A stretch of DNA of 64,000 bases from Pseudomonas fluorescens (lineage in GTDB: Bacteria > Pseudomonadota > Gammaproteobacteria > Pseudomonadales > Pseudomonadaceae): assembly GCF_001307155.1 (NCBI RefSeq), contig NZ_CP012830.1, positions 4,710,501-4,774,500 on the forward strand, given 5' to 3'. The notes beneath the pieces were generated by a model. It saw only the letters and a list, made by a program, of their open reading frames with translations. It was not told the DNA's origin and did not search any database. The position numbers and the translations under genes are program-made. Below are positions 18,169 through 29,714 of this stretch, in pieces. Positions within the stretch are counted from its first letter, which is position 1, and every line of letters begins with the position of its first letter.

Positions 18169-18246
18169 TTATCTCAGCCAGCCACCGCACGACCCGCCGG
18201 AAGCGGTCGTGGTGGTGCGGGTGAGGTTCAGCGCAGCGAAGTTCAT
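18169..18246 (-). CDS. Putative Thr-rich leader peptide (25 aa)
   Basis: A short frame beginning MNFAALNLTRTTTTASGG contains five Thr codons within six (ACC CGC ACC ACC ACG ACC) and ends in TAA. The Thr run is the 5' arm of a hairpin (CACGACC/GGTCGTG), and a terminator follows the stop codon. TTGACA lies about 24 bases upstream of this ATG with only a weak -10, CATGAT. The order of leader, pause hairpin and terminator is that of amino-acid attenuators. I do not recognise the peptide. Another in-frame ATG lies 12 bases upstream. Confidence 0.45.
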   Translation of the reverse strand: MNFAALNLTRTTTTASGGSCGGWLR

Positions 18247-18570
18247 GAGGCCGATCATGCTGTGGGTTCGGCAAACATGTCAATGCAGTCGCAAGGCGAT
18301 TATTGAGTGCACTCGGCTCGCCGATTCCGCGCCCCCATAAAAAGCAGCTTCTTCGGATTGCTCGCGTTCAGCCGGCGGATTGTGTGGGCTGTGGCGCGTA
18401 ACGCCTTTTCCGAGCATCTGATCTGCATAACCATTCCTCAGCTAAGTCTTTGCTTCTGCTGATTAATCCCGGACAATCGCGCCCCTGTTTCGGCCAGGGC
18501 GCTGCCTGTCAGCTTTTTCTGACTCGTCCTGACCGAGTGGCAAGTGACCGGAATGCGGAGATCTGACCGG

Positions 18571-19851
18571 ATGAATGATCAGGCCAATAGCGTTGATGAA
18601 CGCTATGAAGCGGCGGCACCAGCGAGCCTCAGCAGCTGGAATCGCCATGACACCACCTGGATGCTGGGCCTGTTTGGCACGGCGATTGGTGCGGGTACCC
18701 TGTTTTTGCCGATCAACGCAGGCCTCGGCGGTTTCTGGCCGCTGTTGATCCTGGCGTTGCTGGCGTTCCCCATGACCTTTTACGCACACCGTGGCCTGAC
18801 CCGATTCGTGTTATCCGGTCGCGCGGGGGCAGACATTACCGAAGTCGTCGAAGAGCATTTCGGGATCAAGGCCGGCGCCCTGATCACCTTGCTGTACTTC
18901 TTCGCGATCTTTCCGATCCTGCTGATCTACAGCGTTGCGCTGACCAACACCGTGGGCAGTTTTCTCGAACACCAGTTGCACATCATGCCGCCGCCACGGG
19001 CGATTCTGTCGTTCGTGCTGATCCTCGGTCTGCTGGCCGTGGTGCGCTGCGGCGAGCAGATGATCGTCAAGGCCATGAGCCTGATGGTGTATCCGTTCAT
19101 CGTGGCGCTGCTGTTTCTGGCGGTGTTCCTGATTCCGCACTGGAACGGCGGCATTCTCGAAACCGCGAGCACCTTGCCCGAGCCTTCGGCATTGCTGCAC
19201 ACGCTGTGGCTGGCGATTCCGGTGATGGTGTTCTCGTTCAACCACTCGCCGATCATCTCGGCCTTTGCGGTGGACCAGAAGCGTCGTTATGGCGCGCACG
19301 CCGAAGAGCGCAGCTCGCAAATCCTTTCTCGCGCTCACACCTTGATGGTGGTGATGGTGCTGTTCTTCGTCTTCAGTTGCGTGCTGACCCTGTCGCCAGC
19401 ACAACTGGCCGAGGCCAAGGCGCAGAACCTGTCGATCCTGTCGTACCTGGCCAACCACTTCAGCAACCCGACGATCGCGTTCGCTGCGCCGTTGATTGCG
19501 TTCGTGGCCATTTCCAAGTCGTTCCTGGGCCACTACATCGGCGCCAGCGAAGGCCTCAAGGGGCTGATCGTCAAGAGCGGTCGCCGTCCGGCACCGAAGA
19601 CCCTGGACCGTATGACCGCAGCGTTCATGCTGGTGGTCTGCTGGATCGTCGCAACGCTGAACCCGAGCATCCTGGGGATGATCGAAACCCTCGGTGGCCC
19701 GGTCATCGCGGCGATTCTGTTCCTGATGCCGATGTACGCGATCCGCAAGGTGCCAGCCATGGCACGTTATCGCGGCCAGGCCTCCAACGTCTTCGTGACG
19801 CTGGTGGGCCTGGTGGCGATTTCGGCGCTGATTTATTCGCTGACCGCCTGA
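18571..19851 (+). CDS. SdaC-like serine/threonine transporter (HAAAP family)
   Basis: Inner-membrane proton-coupled amino-acid importer of the hydroxy/aromatic amino-acid permease family, closest in style to SdaC. The product is 426 residues with about 11 hydrophobic segments. The family feature TTWMLGLFGTAIGAGTLFLP is near residues 28-47, and SFNHSPIISAF lies near 225. I chose the ATG of MNDQANSVDERYE; a GTG nine codons upstream is possible. It ends in a strong terminator and so is probably monocistronic. The roughly 300 bases upstream of it hold no other gene that I can see. Confidence 0.85.
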   Translation: MNDQANSVDERYEAAAPASLSSWNRHDTTWMLGLFGTAIGAGTLFLPINAGLGGFWPLLILALLAFPMTFYAHRGLTRFVLSGRAGADITEVVEEHFGIKAGALITLLYFFAIFPILLIYSVALTNTVGSFLEHQLHIMPPPRAILSFVLILGLLAVVRCGEQMIVKAMSLMVYPFIVALLFLAVFLIPHWNGGILETASTLPEPSALLHTLWLAIPVMVFSFNHSPIISAFAVDQKRRYGAHAEERSSQILSRAHTLMVVMVLFFVFSCVLTLSPAQLAEAKAQNLSILSYLANHFSNPTIAFAAPLIAFVAISKSFLGHYIGASEGLKGLIVKSGRRPAPKTLDRMTAAFMLVVCWIVATLNPSILGMIETLGGPVIAAILFLMPMYAIRKVPAMARYRGQASNVFVTLVGLVAISALIYSLTA

Positions 19852-19863
19852 TTCAGTGAGGCA

Positions 19864-19903
19864 ACGGCCGCTGCGCTTTATATGTGCAGCGGCCGTTTTT
19901 TTT
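19864..19903 (+). terminator. Intrinsic terminator after the serine transporter gene
   Basis: ACGGCCGCTGC pairs with GCAGCGGCCGT across an 11-base loop and is followed by eight T residues. It begins 12 bases after the transporter stop. Confidence 0.92.
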
Positions 19904-20082
19904 GCTCGGTCGAAAAGCTCGGCGCGACCCTCTGCGCGGGTTATCGGGGGCAAACTGATCCAGCTCACATGTCATGGCGGATTTGAGGCTACGCTTGTGC
20001 CTGCAAAGCAGTGTGATCGATGTTCTGTTTTGTGCCGTTGTCGATCTGGCCGGCTTGGAATTGATTGCCTGGAGACACCTGA

Positions 20083-21747
20083 TTGCCGACTGATCCACCG
20101 ACTGTAGCGCCCCAAACCACCACCGAGCGTCCTAACCGTTTGCAGGACCTGTTGGCCGGCTTATCGATTGCCGGTCTGCTGCTGCCCGAGGCTGTCGCGT
20201 ATTCGAGTATTGCGGCCCTGGCGCCGCAGGCCGGGGTAATTGCGCTGTTCGCTGGCTTGCTCTGTTATGGACTGTTTGGCACCAGCCGATTTGCCATCGT
20301 TTCCGCAACCTCTTCGTCAGCCGCCGTGCTGGCGGCCGCCACGGCGACATTGGCCAATGGCGACCCGCAACTACGTGCAAGCCTGGCCATCGGTCTGGTA
20401 CTGGTGACCGGCGCGTTCTTTTTACTGGCCGGATTGTTCAAGCTTGGCAGGGTGACGTCGTTCATCGCCAAACCGGTATTACGCGGCTTTGCCTTTGGCC
20501 TGGCGCTGACGATCATCCTTAAACAGCTCGCCAGCGTAGTCGGCGTGCACCTGAGCAACGGCAATCCGATTCGTTTTTTGCCGGAGTTGCTGGAGCAACT
20601 GCCTCAGTGGAACTGGGTCGCCGCCGGCGTGGCGGCAGTGGCGCTGGCCTTGTTGTGGTTGTTCGGGCGGTTCCGGCGCTTGCCGGGTGGCTTGCTGGTG
20701 GTGGTGATCGGCATCGCGGCGGGGCAATGGCTGAACCTGCCGGCCTATGGAGTCAGGATGATCGGGGTTATCGACCTTGGCCTTGAGGTTCCGAAGCTGC
20801 CGGTGCTGCCTTTTACCGACTGGTTACGCCTGGGAGAACTGGGCTTTGCCATGGTGATGATCCTGTATGCGGAGTCCTACGGCTCGATCAGCTCCTTCGC
20901 ACTCAAGCACGGTGATCGGGTGTCCTCGAACCGGGATTTGCTGGCGTTGGGGGCGTCGAACCTGGTGTCCGGGTTGTTTCACGGGATGCCGGCAGGGGCG
21001 GGCTATTCCGCGACTTCCGCGAATGAGGCCGCCGGCGCGACGTCGCGTTTGGCCGGTGGCGTGGCAGCGCTGGTGGTGCTGATCATCGTCCTGACAGTGC
21101 TGCCTTATATCGCCTTGACCCCTGAACCGATACTGGCCGCGATCGTCATGCATGCGCTGGGCCGTGGCTTGAGCCTGCAACCGTTGGGGCGCTATTTTGT
21201 CTGGCGACGTGATCGCCTGCTGGTGATCTGCGCCGTGGCGGCCGTGTTGGTATTGGGGGTGCTGGACGGTTTGCTGGTGGCGGTGGCGATCAGTGTGCTG
21301 CTGATGCTCAAGCAAATGTCAGCGGCGGATATCCAGGTTCTCGGGCACATCGGCACCGGGCACGATTTTGTCGACGTGCAACGTCATCCATTGGCCAGGG
21401 CCGTGCCGGGGATGCTGATTGTCCGACCGGGCGAAGCGCTGTTTTTTGCTAACGCGGAGCGAATTCTCGGCGGCGCATTGCACTTGATTCGGCACTCTGA
21501 AACGCCGATTCACACAGTGATTCTCAGCCTGGAAGAGTCACCGGACCTGGACGGCACCAGCATCGAGGCGTTGCAGGAGTTTTTCTTGCGGGTACGCAAC
21601 GAAGGCAAGCGCCTGGTGCTGGCGCGTCTCAAGCTCGAGGCGCAAGCGGCACTCTCGGCGCTACCGGAAGTCAAGCGTTTGCAAGTCACTCTCTGTGACT
21701 TGAGCGTCGACGGGGCGGTGCAGGAGGCGCTTAAAGGCCAAGGGTAA
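20083..21747 (+). CDS. SulP-family anion transporter with STAS domain
   Basis: Inner-membrane anion transporter (sulfate, bicarbonate or similar) of 554 residues. It has about 12 membrane segments, with LPEAVAYSSIAALAPQAGV near residue 35 as the SulP signature, then a cytoplasmic C-terminal STAS domain (about 440-550) with VILSLEESPDLDGTSIEAL. The start is a TTG: GGAG lies eight bases before it and no ATG or GTG is better placed. The substrate is unresolved. It ends at a bidirectional terminator. Confidence 0.88.
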   Translation: MPTDPPTVAPQTTTERPNRLQDLLAGLSIAGLLLPEAVAYSSIAALAPQAGVIALFAGLLCYGLFGTSRFAIVSATSSSAAVLAAATATLANGDPQLRASLAIGLVLVTGAFFLLAGLFKLGRVTSFIAKPVLRGFAFGLALTIILKQLASVVGVHLSNGNPIRFLPELLEQLPQWNWVAAGVAAVALALLWLFGRFRRLPGGLLVVVIGIAAGQWLNLPAYGVRMIGVIDLGLEVPKLPVLPFTDWLRLGELGFAMVMILYAESYGSISSFALKHGDRVSSNRDLLALGASNLVSGLFHGMPAGAGYSATSANEAAGATSRLAGGVAALVVLIIVLTVLPYIALTPEPILAAIVMHALGRGLSLQPLGRYFVWRRDRLLVICAVAAVLVLGVLDGLLVAVAISVLLMLKQMSAADIQVLGHIGTGHDFVDVQRHPLARAVPGMLIVRPGEALFFANAERILGGALHLIRHSETPIHTVILSLEESPDLDGTSIEALQEFFLRVRNEGKRLVLARLKLEAQAALSALPEVKRLQVTLCDLSVDGAVQEALKGQG

Positions 21748-21760
21748 AACCTTCGTGCAT

Positions 21761-21800
21761 AAAAAAACGCCGCGCACCTTACGATGCGCGGCGTTTTTTT
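21761..21800. terminator. Bidirectional terminator
   Basis: ACGCCGCGCA and TGCGCGGCGT form a 10-bp stem flanked by seven A on the left and seven T on the right, so it can act on both strands. It lies between the rightward SulP gene and the leftward acnB gene. Confidence 0.92.
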
Positions 21801-21930
21801 GTGGCGAGAGAGCTTGCTCCCGCTGGGTCGCGAAGCGGCCCAAAAATCAAACACCGCGAGTATTCAGATAGAATGCGGGGCTGATTTTACGACTGCTCCG
21901 CAGCCGAGCGGGAGCAAGCTCCCTCGCCAC
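21801..21930. repeat. REPIN (REP doublet), copy 1
   Basis: A 130-bp element bounded by GTGGCGAG...AGCTTGCTCCCGC and its mirror GCGGGAGCAAGCTCCCTCGCCAC. Each arm is itself a small hairpin and the two are inverted. It lies directly after a terminator, at the end of the acnB gene. Four related copies occur in this window. Confidence 0.9.
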
Positions 21931-21935
21931 AGGCG

Positions 21936-24536
21936 TTAAGCTTGAATGACCGGGATGTTGGCATTCGCTGCAGCTTCACGGAACTCGGCGATCTGGTCGA
22001 AACTCAGGTAGCGATAAACATCGCTGGCCATGGTGTCGATTTCTTTCGCGTAGGCCATGTACTCCTCGACGGTCGGCAGGCGACCCAGGATCGAAGCCAC
22101 CGACGCCAGCTCGGCCGAAGCCAGGTAGACGTTGGCGCCATCGCCCAGACGGTTCGGGAAGTTACGGGTCGAGGTCGACACTACGGTGGAGTTCGGTTCT
22201 ACGCGAGCCTGGTTACCCATGCACAGCGAGCAGCCCGGCATTTCCATGCGCGCGCCAGCCTTGCCGTAGATGCCGTAGTAGCCTTCTTCGGTCAGTTGGT
22301 GAGCGTCCATCTTGGTCGGCGGCGACAGCCACAGACGGGTTGGCAGCTGACCCTTGACCTGATCCAGCAGTTTACCGGCAGCGCGGAAGTGACCGATGTT
22401 GGTCATGCACGAACCGATGAACACTTCGTCGATCTTCTCGCCAGCAACGCTGGACAGCAGACGGGCGTCGTCCGGATCGTTCGGCGCGCAGAGCACAGGC
22501 TCCTTGATGTCGGCCAGGTCGATTTCGATGATTTCAGCGTATTCGGCGTCAGCATCGGCAACCATCAGCTCAGGGTTGGCAATCCAGGCTTCCATCGCTT
22601 GAGCACGACGTTCCAGGGTGCGCGCATCGCCGTAGCCTTCGCCGATCATCCAGCGCAGCAGGGTGATGTTGGAGCTCAGGTACTCGGTGATCGACTCTTT
22701 CGACAGCTTGATGGTGCAACCGGCAGCCGAACGTTCAGCCGAAGCGTCGGACAGCTCGAAAGCTTGCTCGATGCTCAGGTTGTCCAGGCCTTCGATTTCC
22801 AGGATGCGGCCGGAGAAGGCGTTCTTCTTGCCTTTCTTCTCTACGGTCAACAGGCCAGCCTGGATCGCGTAGTAAGGAATGGCGTGAACCAGGTCACGCA
22901 GAGTGACGCCCGGTTGCATTTTGCCTTTGAAGCGCACCAGGATCGATTCCGGCATGTCCAGTGGCATCACGCCAGTGGCTGCGGCGAACGCGACCAGACC
23001 GGAACCGGCCGGGAACGAGATGCCCATCGGGAAACGGGTGTGCGAGTCACCACCGGTGCCGACGGTGTCCGGCAGCAGCATACGGTTCAGCCAGCTGTGG
23101 ATGATGCCGTCGCCCGGACGCAGGGAAACGCCGCCGCGGGTCATGATGAAGTCTGGCAGGGTGTGGTGAGTGGTGACGTCGATCGGCTTTGGATAGGCCG
23201 CGGTGTGGCAGAAGGACTGCATCACCAGATCGGTCGAGAAGCCCAGGCACGCCAGGTCCTTCAGTTCGTCACGGGTCATCGGGCCAGTGGTGTCCTGGGA
23301 ACCGACGGTGGTCATTTTCGGTTCGCAGTAGGTACCAGGGCGAACGCCGGCTACGCCGCACGCCTTGCCGACCATTTTCTGCGCCAGGGTGAAACCCTTG
23401 GTGCTTTCAGCTGGAGCTTCCGGCTTCTTGAACAGGTCGGACGGTGGCAGACCCAGTTCGGCACGCGCCTTCTCGGTCAGGCCACGGCCGATGATCAGCG
23501 GGATACGACCGCCAGCACGGACTTCGTCGAGCAGGACCGGGGTCTTCATTTCGAAGGTGGTCAGGATTTCGTCGCTGTTGTGCTTGGTGACTTTACCGGC
23601 ATGAGGGTACAGGTCGATCACGTCGCCCATGTTCATGTTGGTGACGTCGAATTCGATTGGCAGTGCGCCGGCATCTTCCATGGTGTTGTAGAAGATCGGA
23701 GCGATTTTGCTGCCGAAGCAGAAACCGCCAGCGCGCTTGTTCGGCACGTAAGGAACGTCGTCGCCGAAGAACCACAGCACCGAGTTGGTTGCCGATTTAC
23801 GCGAAGAACCGGTACCCACTACGTCGCCGACGTAGGCGATCGGGAAACCTTCGCCGCGCATGGTTTCGATCTGTTTCATCGGACCGGTAACGCCTTGCTC
23901 GTCCGGCACGATACCGTCACGGGCCATTTTCAGCATGGCCAGGGCGTGCAGCGGGATGTCTGGACGCGACCAGGCATCAGGAGCAGGGGACAGGTCGTCG
24001 GTGTTGGTTTCGCCGGTGACCTTGAACACGCGCAGGCTGATCTTGTCGGCCAGCACCGGGCGGTTCTTGAACCACTCGCCGTCAGCCCAGGATTGCAGTA
24101 CGCCTTGAGCGTGAACGTTGCCGTTCTTGGCTTTTTCCGCGACATCGTGGAAAGCGTCGAACATCAGCAGGGTGTGCTTGAGTTGCGCGGCAGCGACGGC
24201 GGCCAGTTCGGCGGAGTCGAGCAGGTCAACCAGGGTCACGATGTTGTAGCCGCCTTGCATGGTGCCAAGCAGTTCTACAGCGCGCTTTTTGTCGATCAGG
24301 GGAGAAGTAGCTTCGCCTTTGGCCAACGCAGACAGGAAGCCGGCCTTTACATAGGCTGCTTCGTCCACTCCAGGCGGAACGCGGTTGGTGATCAGGTCAA
24401 CGAGGAAAGCTTCTTCGCCAGCAGGAGGATTCTTCAGCAGCTCAACCAGGCCTGCAGTTTGTTCGGCGTTAAGCGGCTGGGGAACGATACCCAGTGCTGC
24501 ACGCTCTTCGATATGTTTGCGGTAGGCTTCAAGCAC
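21936..24536 (-). CDS. acnB: Aconitate hydratase B
   Basis: TCA-cycle enzyme interconverting citrate and isocitrate; the family member can also act as 2-methylaconitate hydratase and, in apo form, as an RNA-binding regulator. The product is 866 residues (E. coli AcnB has 865) from a GTG start reading VLEAYRKHIEERAALG, with GAGG upstream. An ATG 16 codons further up does not match the family N-terminus. The 4Fe-4S ligands are seen in IGSCMTNIGHF and GCSLCMGNQARV, in the C-terminal third. The long upstream region probably holds its promoter. Confidence 0.96.
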   Translation of the reverse strand: MLEAYRKHIEERAALGIVPQPLNAEQTAGLVELLKNPPAGEEAFLVDLITNRVPPGVDEAAYVKAGFLSALAKGEATSPLIDKKRAVELLGTMQGGYNIVTLVDLLDSAELAAVAAAQLKHTLLMFDAFHDVAEKAKNGNVHAQGVLQSWADGEWFKNRPVLADKISLRVFKVTGETNTDDLSPAPDAWSRPDIPLHALAMLKMARDGIVPDEQGVTGPMKQIETMRGEGFPIAYVGDVVGTGSSRKSATNSVLWFFGDDVPYVPNKRAGGFCFGSKIAPIFYNTMEDAGALPIEFDVTNMNMGDVIDLYPHAGKVTKHNSDEILTTFEMKTPVLLDEVRAGGRIPLIIGRGLTEKARAELGLPPSDLFKKPEAPAESTKGFTLAQKMVGKACGVAGVRPGTYCEPKMTTVGSQDTTGPMTRDELKDLACLGFSTDLVMQSFCHTAAYPKPIDVTTHHTLPDFIMTRGGVSLRPGDGIIHSWLNRMLLPDTVGTGGDSHTRFPMGISFPAGSGLVAFAAATGVMPLDMPESILVRFKGKMQPGVTLRDLVHAIPYYAIQAGLLTVEKKGKKNAFSGRILEIEGLDNLSIEQAFELSDASAERSAAGCTIKLSKESITEYLSSNITLLRWMIGEGYGDARTLERRAQAMEAWIANPELMVADADAEYAEIIEIDLADIKEPVLCAPNDPDDARLLSSVAGEKIDEVFIGSCMTNIGHFRAAGKLLDQVKGQLPTRLWLSPPTKMDAHQLTEEGYYGIYGKAGARMEMPGCSLCMGNQARVEPNSTVVSTSTRNFPNRLGDGANVYLASAELASVASILGRLPTVEEYMAYAKEIDTMASDVYRYLSFDQIAEFREAAANANIPVIQA

Positions 24537-24656
24537 AGTTATTACCCTCATCAGTGGTCCCAAATGGGTGTCCGGGACGCTCATCCCGAAATTGCCGTAC
24601 TCATGCGCTGCGTGGCGTTGTGGGCCGCTTAGCCAGAATTACCGACAATTCCTTAC

Positions 24657-24797
24657 AGAAGCTGCTTTCAAAGTTTTACGCCTGCAGAACGGGGAGCTGA
24701 TGAGGGTTGGCGCTGAGTTTTTCCCCGCTGGAAATACTCATCGCCAACACCGCTCTGAAGGAACGACTGTGCTCGTGACGCTTTGAAAACAGCTTCT
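24657..24797. repeat. 141-bp element with 17-bp inverted ends
   Basis: AGAAGCTGCTTTCAAAG (24657-24673) is repeated in inverted form as CTTTGAAAACAGCTTCT (24781-24797), with 16 of 17 bases matching. Inside, GATGAG/CTCATC and TTGGCG/CGCCAA can pair in a crossing order. It occupies most of the 408-base gap between acnB and the DUF1289 gene and could be a small non-autonomous mobile element or a structured RNA. I see no target-site duplication. Apart from an AT-rich stretch at about 24835-24860, the rest of the gap shows nothing I can name. Confidence 0.55.
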
Positions 24798-24944
24798 AAC
24801 GGACATTGGCGCCTTAAAAGGCTGGCTGATTCTACGGCAAAAAAAAATTAAAGGTAAGTTAGGCCCTGAACTTTGAGGGGTGATGAATGTTAGACAAAGG
24901 GCTAACATGCCGACCTGTTTTGCTTTCTCGCGTTCTGCCTACCT

Positions 24945-25415
24945 ATGCCCAATCAAACCATCAAGACTCCCTGTGTCGGCCTCTGTTCCACTGTTTACGG
25001 TGATCTGGTGTGCCGTGGCTGCAAGCGTTTCCACCATGAAGTGATTCACTGGAACGGTTACAACGAGGAAGAAAAGCGCGCCGTCTGGTTGCGTCTTGAG
25101 CAGTTGTTGGTGCAGGTGATGGCCGGGAAAATCGAGATTTTCGATCCCTGGCGGCTGCGTGAGCAACTGGAGCAGCGCAAGATCCGTTTTGTGCCGCATC
25201 AGTCGGAATATTGCTGGGCGTACCAGTTGATTGCCCGGGGGGCGCGGGTGATCAACAATCTGGAAGCTTATGGGATGGTGTTGTTGCCGGAGTTCCGCGA
25301 TTGGAGCTTGCCGGAGTTGCGTGATGCCATTGATCGGGAGTTTTTCCTGCTGTCGGAAGCGCATTACCAGCGTTATATCGCGCCGGGTTTTCTCAGGGAT
25401 GCGTTTGGCGGTTGA
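24945..25415 (+). CDS. DUF1289 zinc-finger-like protein
   Basis: A 156-residue protein with the DUF1289 cysteine cluster at its N-terminus: TPCVGLCSTVYGDLVCRGCK (residues 8-27), giving C-x3-C-x8-C-x2-C, likely a metal site. Many DUF1289 proteins are only 60-90 residues, while this one has a further 100 residues rich in charged and aromatic positions. It transcribes away from acnB. No function is known to me. Confidence 0.82.
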   Translation: MPNQTIKTPCVGLCSTVYGDLVCRGCKRFHHEVIHWNGYNEEEKRAVWLRLEQLLVQVMAGKIEIFDPWRLREQLEQRKIRFVPHQSEYCWAYQLIARGARVINNLEAYGMVLLPEFRDWSLPELRDAIDREFFLLSEAHYQRYIAPGFLRDAFGG

Positions 25416-25848
25416 TCCTGGCGGCCTGACAGCCGACCAATCTCTTGCAGGTGTACATATCCATTTCTGCGGTAACGGCGGCTGGCGGTTTCGCCCTTAC
25501 GGCGACTCACTTTTTTTACAAGCGCCTAAAAAAAGTAAGCAAAAAAACGCTCGCCCCAAGCGTACGGCACCTCGCCTAGGCTCGGCGTTCCCTCGTTCCG
25601 GTATTCATCAGGGGGCATCGCCTACGGTCTGCTTCGCTACGACCTCCTCTCGATGTGTTCGACTTCGTCGAACGGCGCTGCGCGCCCACCCCCTGATGAA
25701 CACCTCCACTCGGCCTCCCGATAGGGGCGGGTGGATCAAGATCAACGGCGGCAGGCGAGCTAACGCTCGGCCTGTTGAGTGGTGGGGGCGGGCGCGGGGG
25801 GCGGGCGCTGCGCTTTATTGTGTGCCGTAGGCTGCGATCTTTTGATCC
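25416..25848. repeat. Gene-free region with complex intergenic repeat
   Basis: This 433-bp stretch has no credible gene. It holds a run of short inverted pieces: TCACTTTTTTTACAAGCGCC against AAAAAAAGTAAGCAAAAAAACG, CGTTCCCTCGTTCC, TCATCAGGGGGCA against CCACCCCCTGATGA (about 25606-25618 and 25687-25700), and GGCGAGC/GCTCGGCC. It ends in GGCTGCGATCTTTTGATCC, shared with the 17.5-kb repeat. I recall similar patchwork repeats between genes in Pseudomonas fluorescens genomes but cannot name the family with certainty. It lies just past the metH stop. Confidence 0.55.
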
Positions 25849-29559
<3,711 letters not shown>

Positions 29560-29714
29560 TAGGACTACCTGGTAAGGCCATTACGAAGGGTCGGAATCAT
29601 AGCAAACCTGCGTGCAATTAGAGCATGAGCTGCTTTTGCATGAATATCGCTCATGTTGGTGGGCGGGCCAGGACGGTAGAATCGCGACGTTTTTTCATGA
29701 TCGGGACCAGGGAT

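Noticed and set aside
18092..18340. Plus-strand frame with a VVVVRV run resembling a branched-chain leader peptide
   Set aside because: It is the complement of the Thr-codon run. It has no plus-strand terminator with U-run before the transporter gene and is far too long for a leader.
21942..24632. 896-codon rightward frame opposite acnB
   Set aside because: It is antisense to a complete, motif-verified acnB and shows no recognisable domain.
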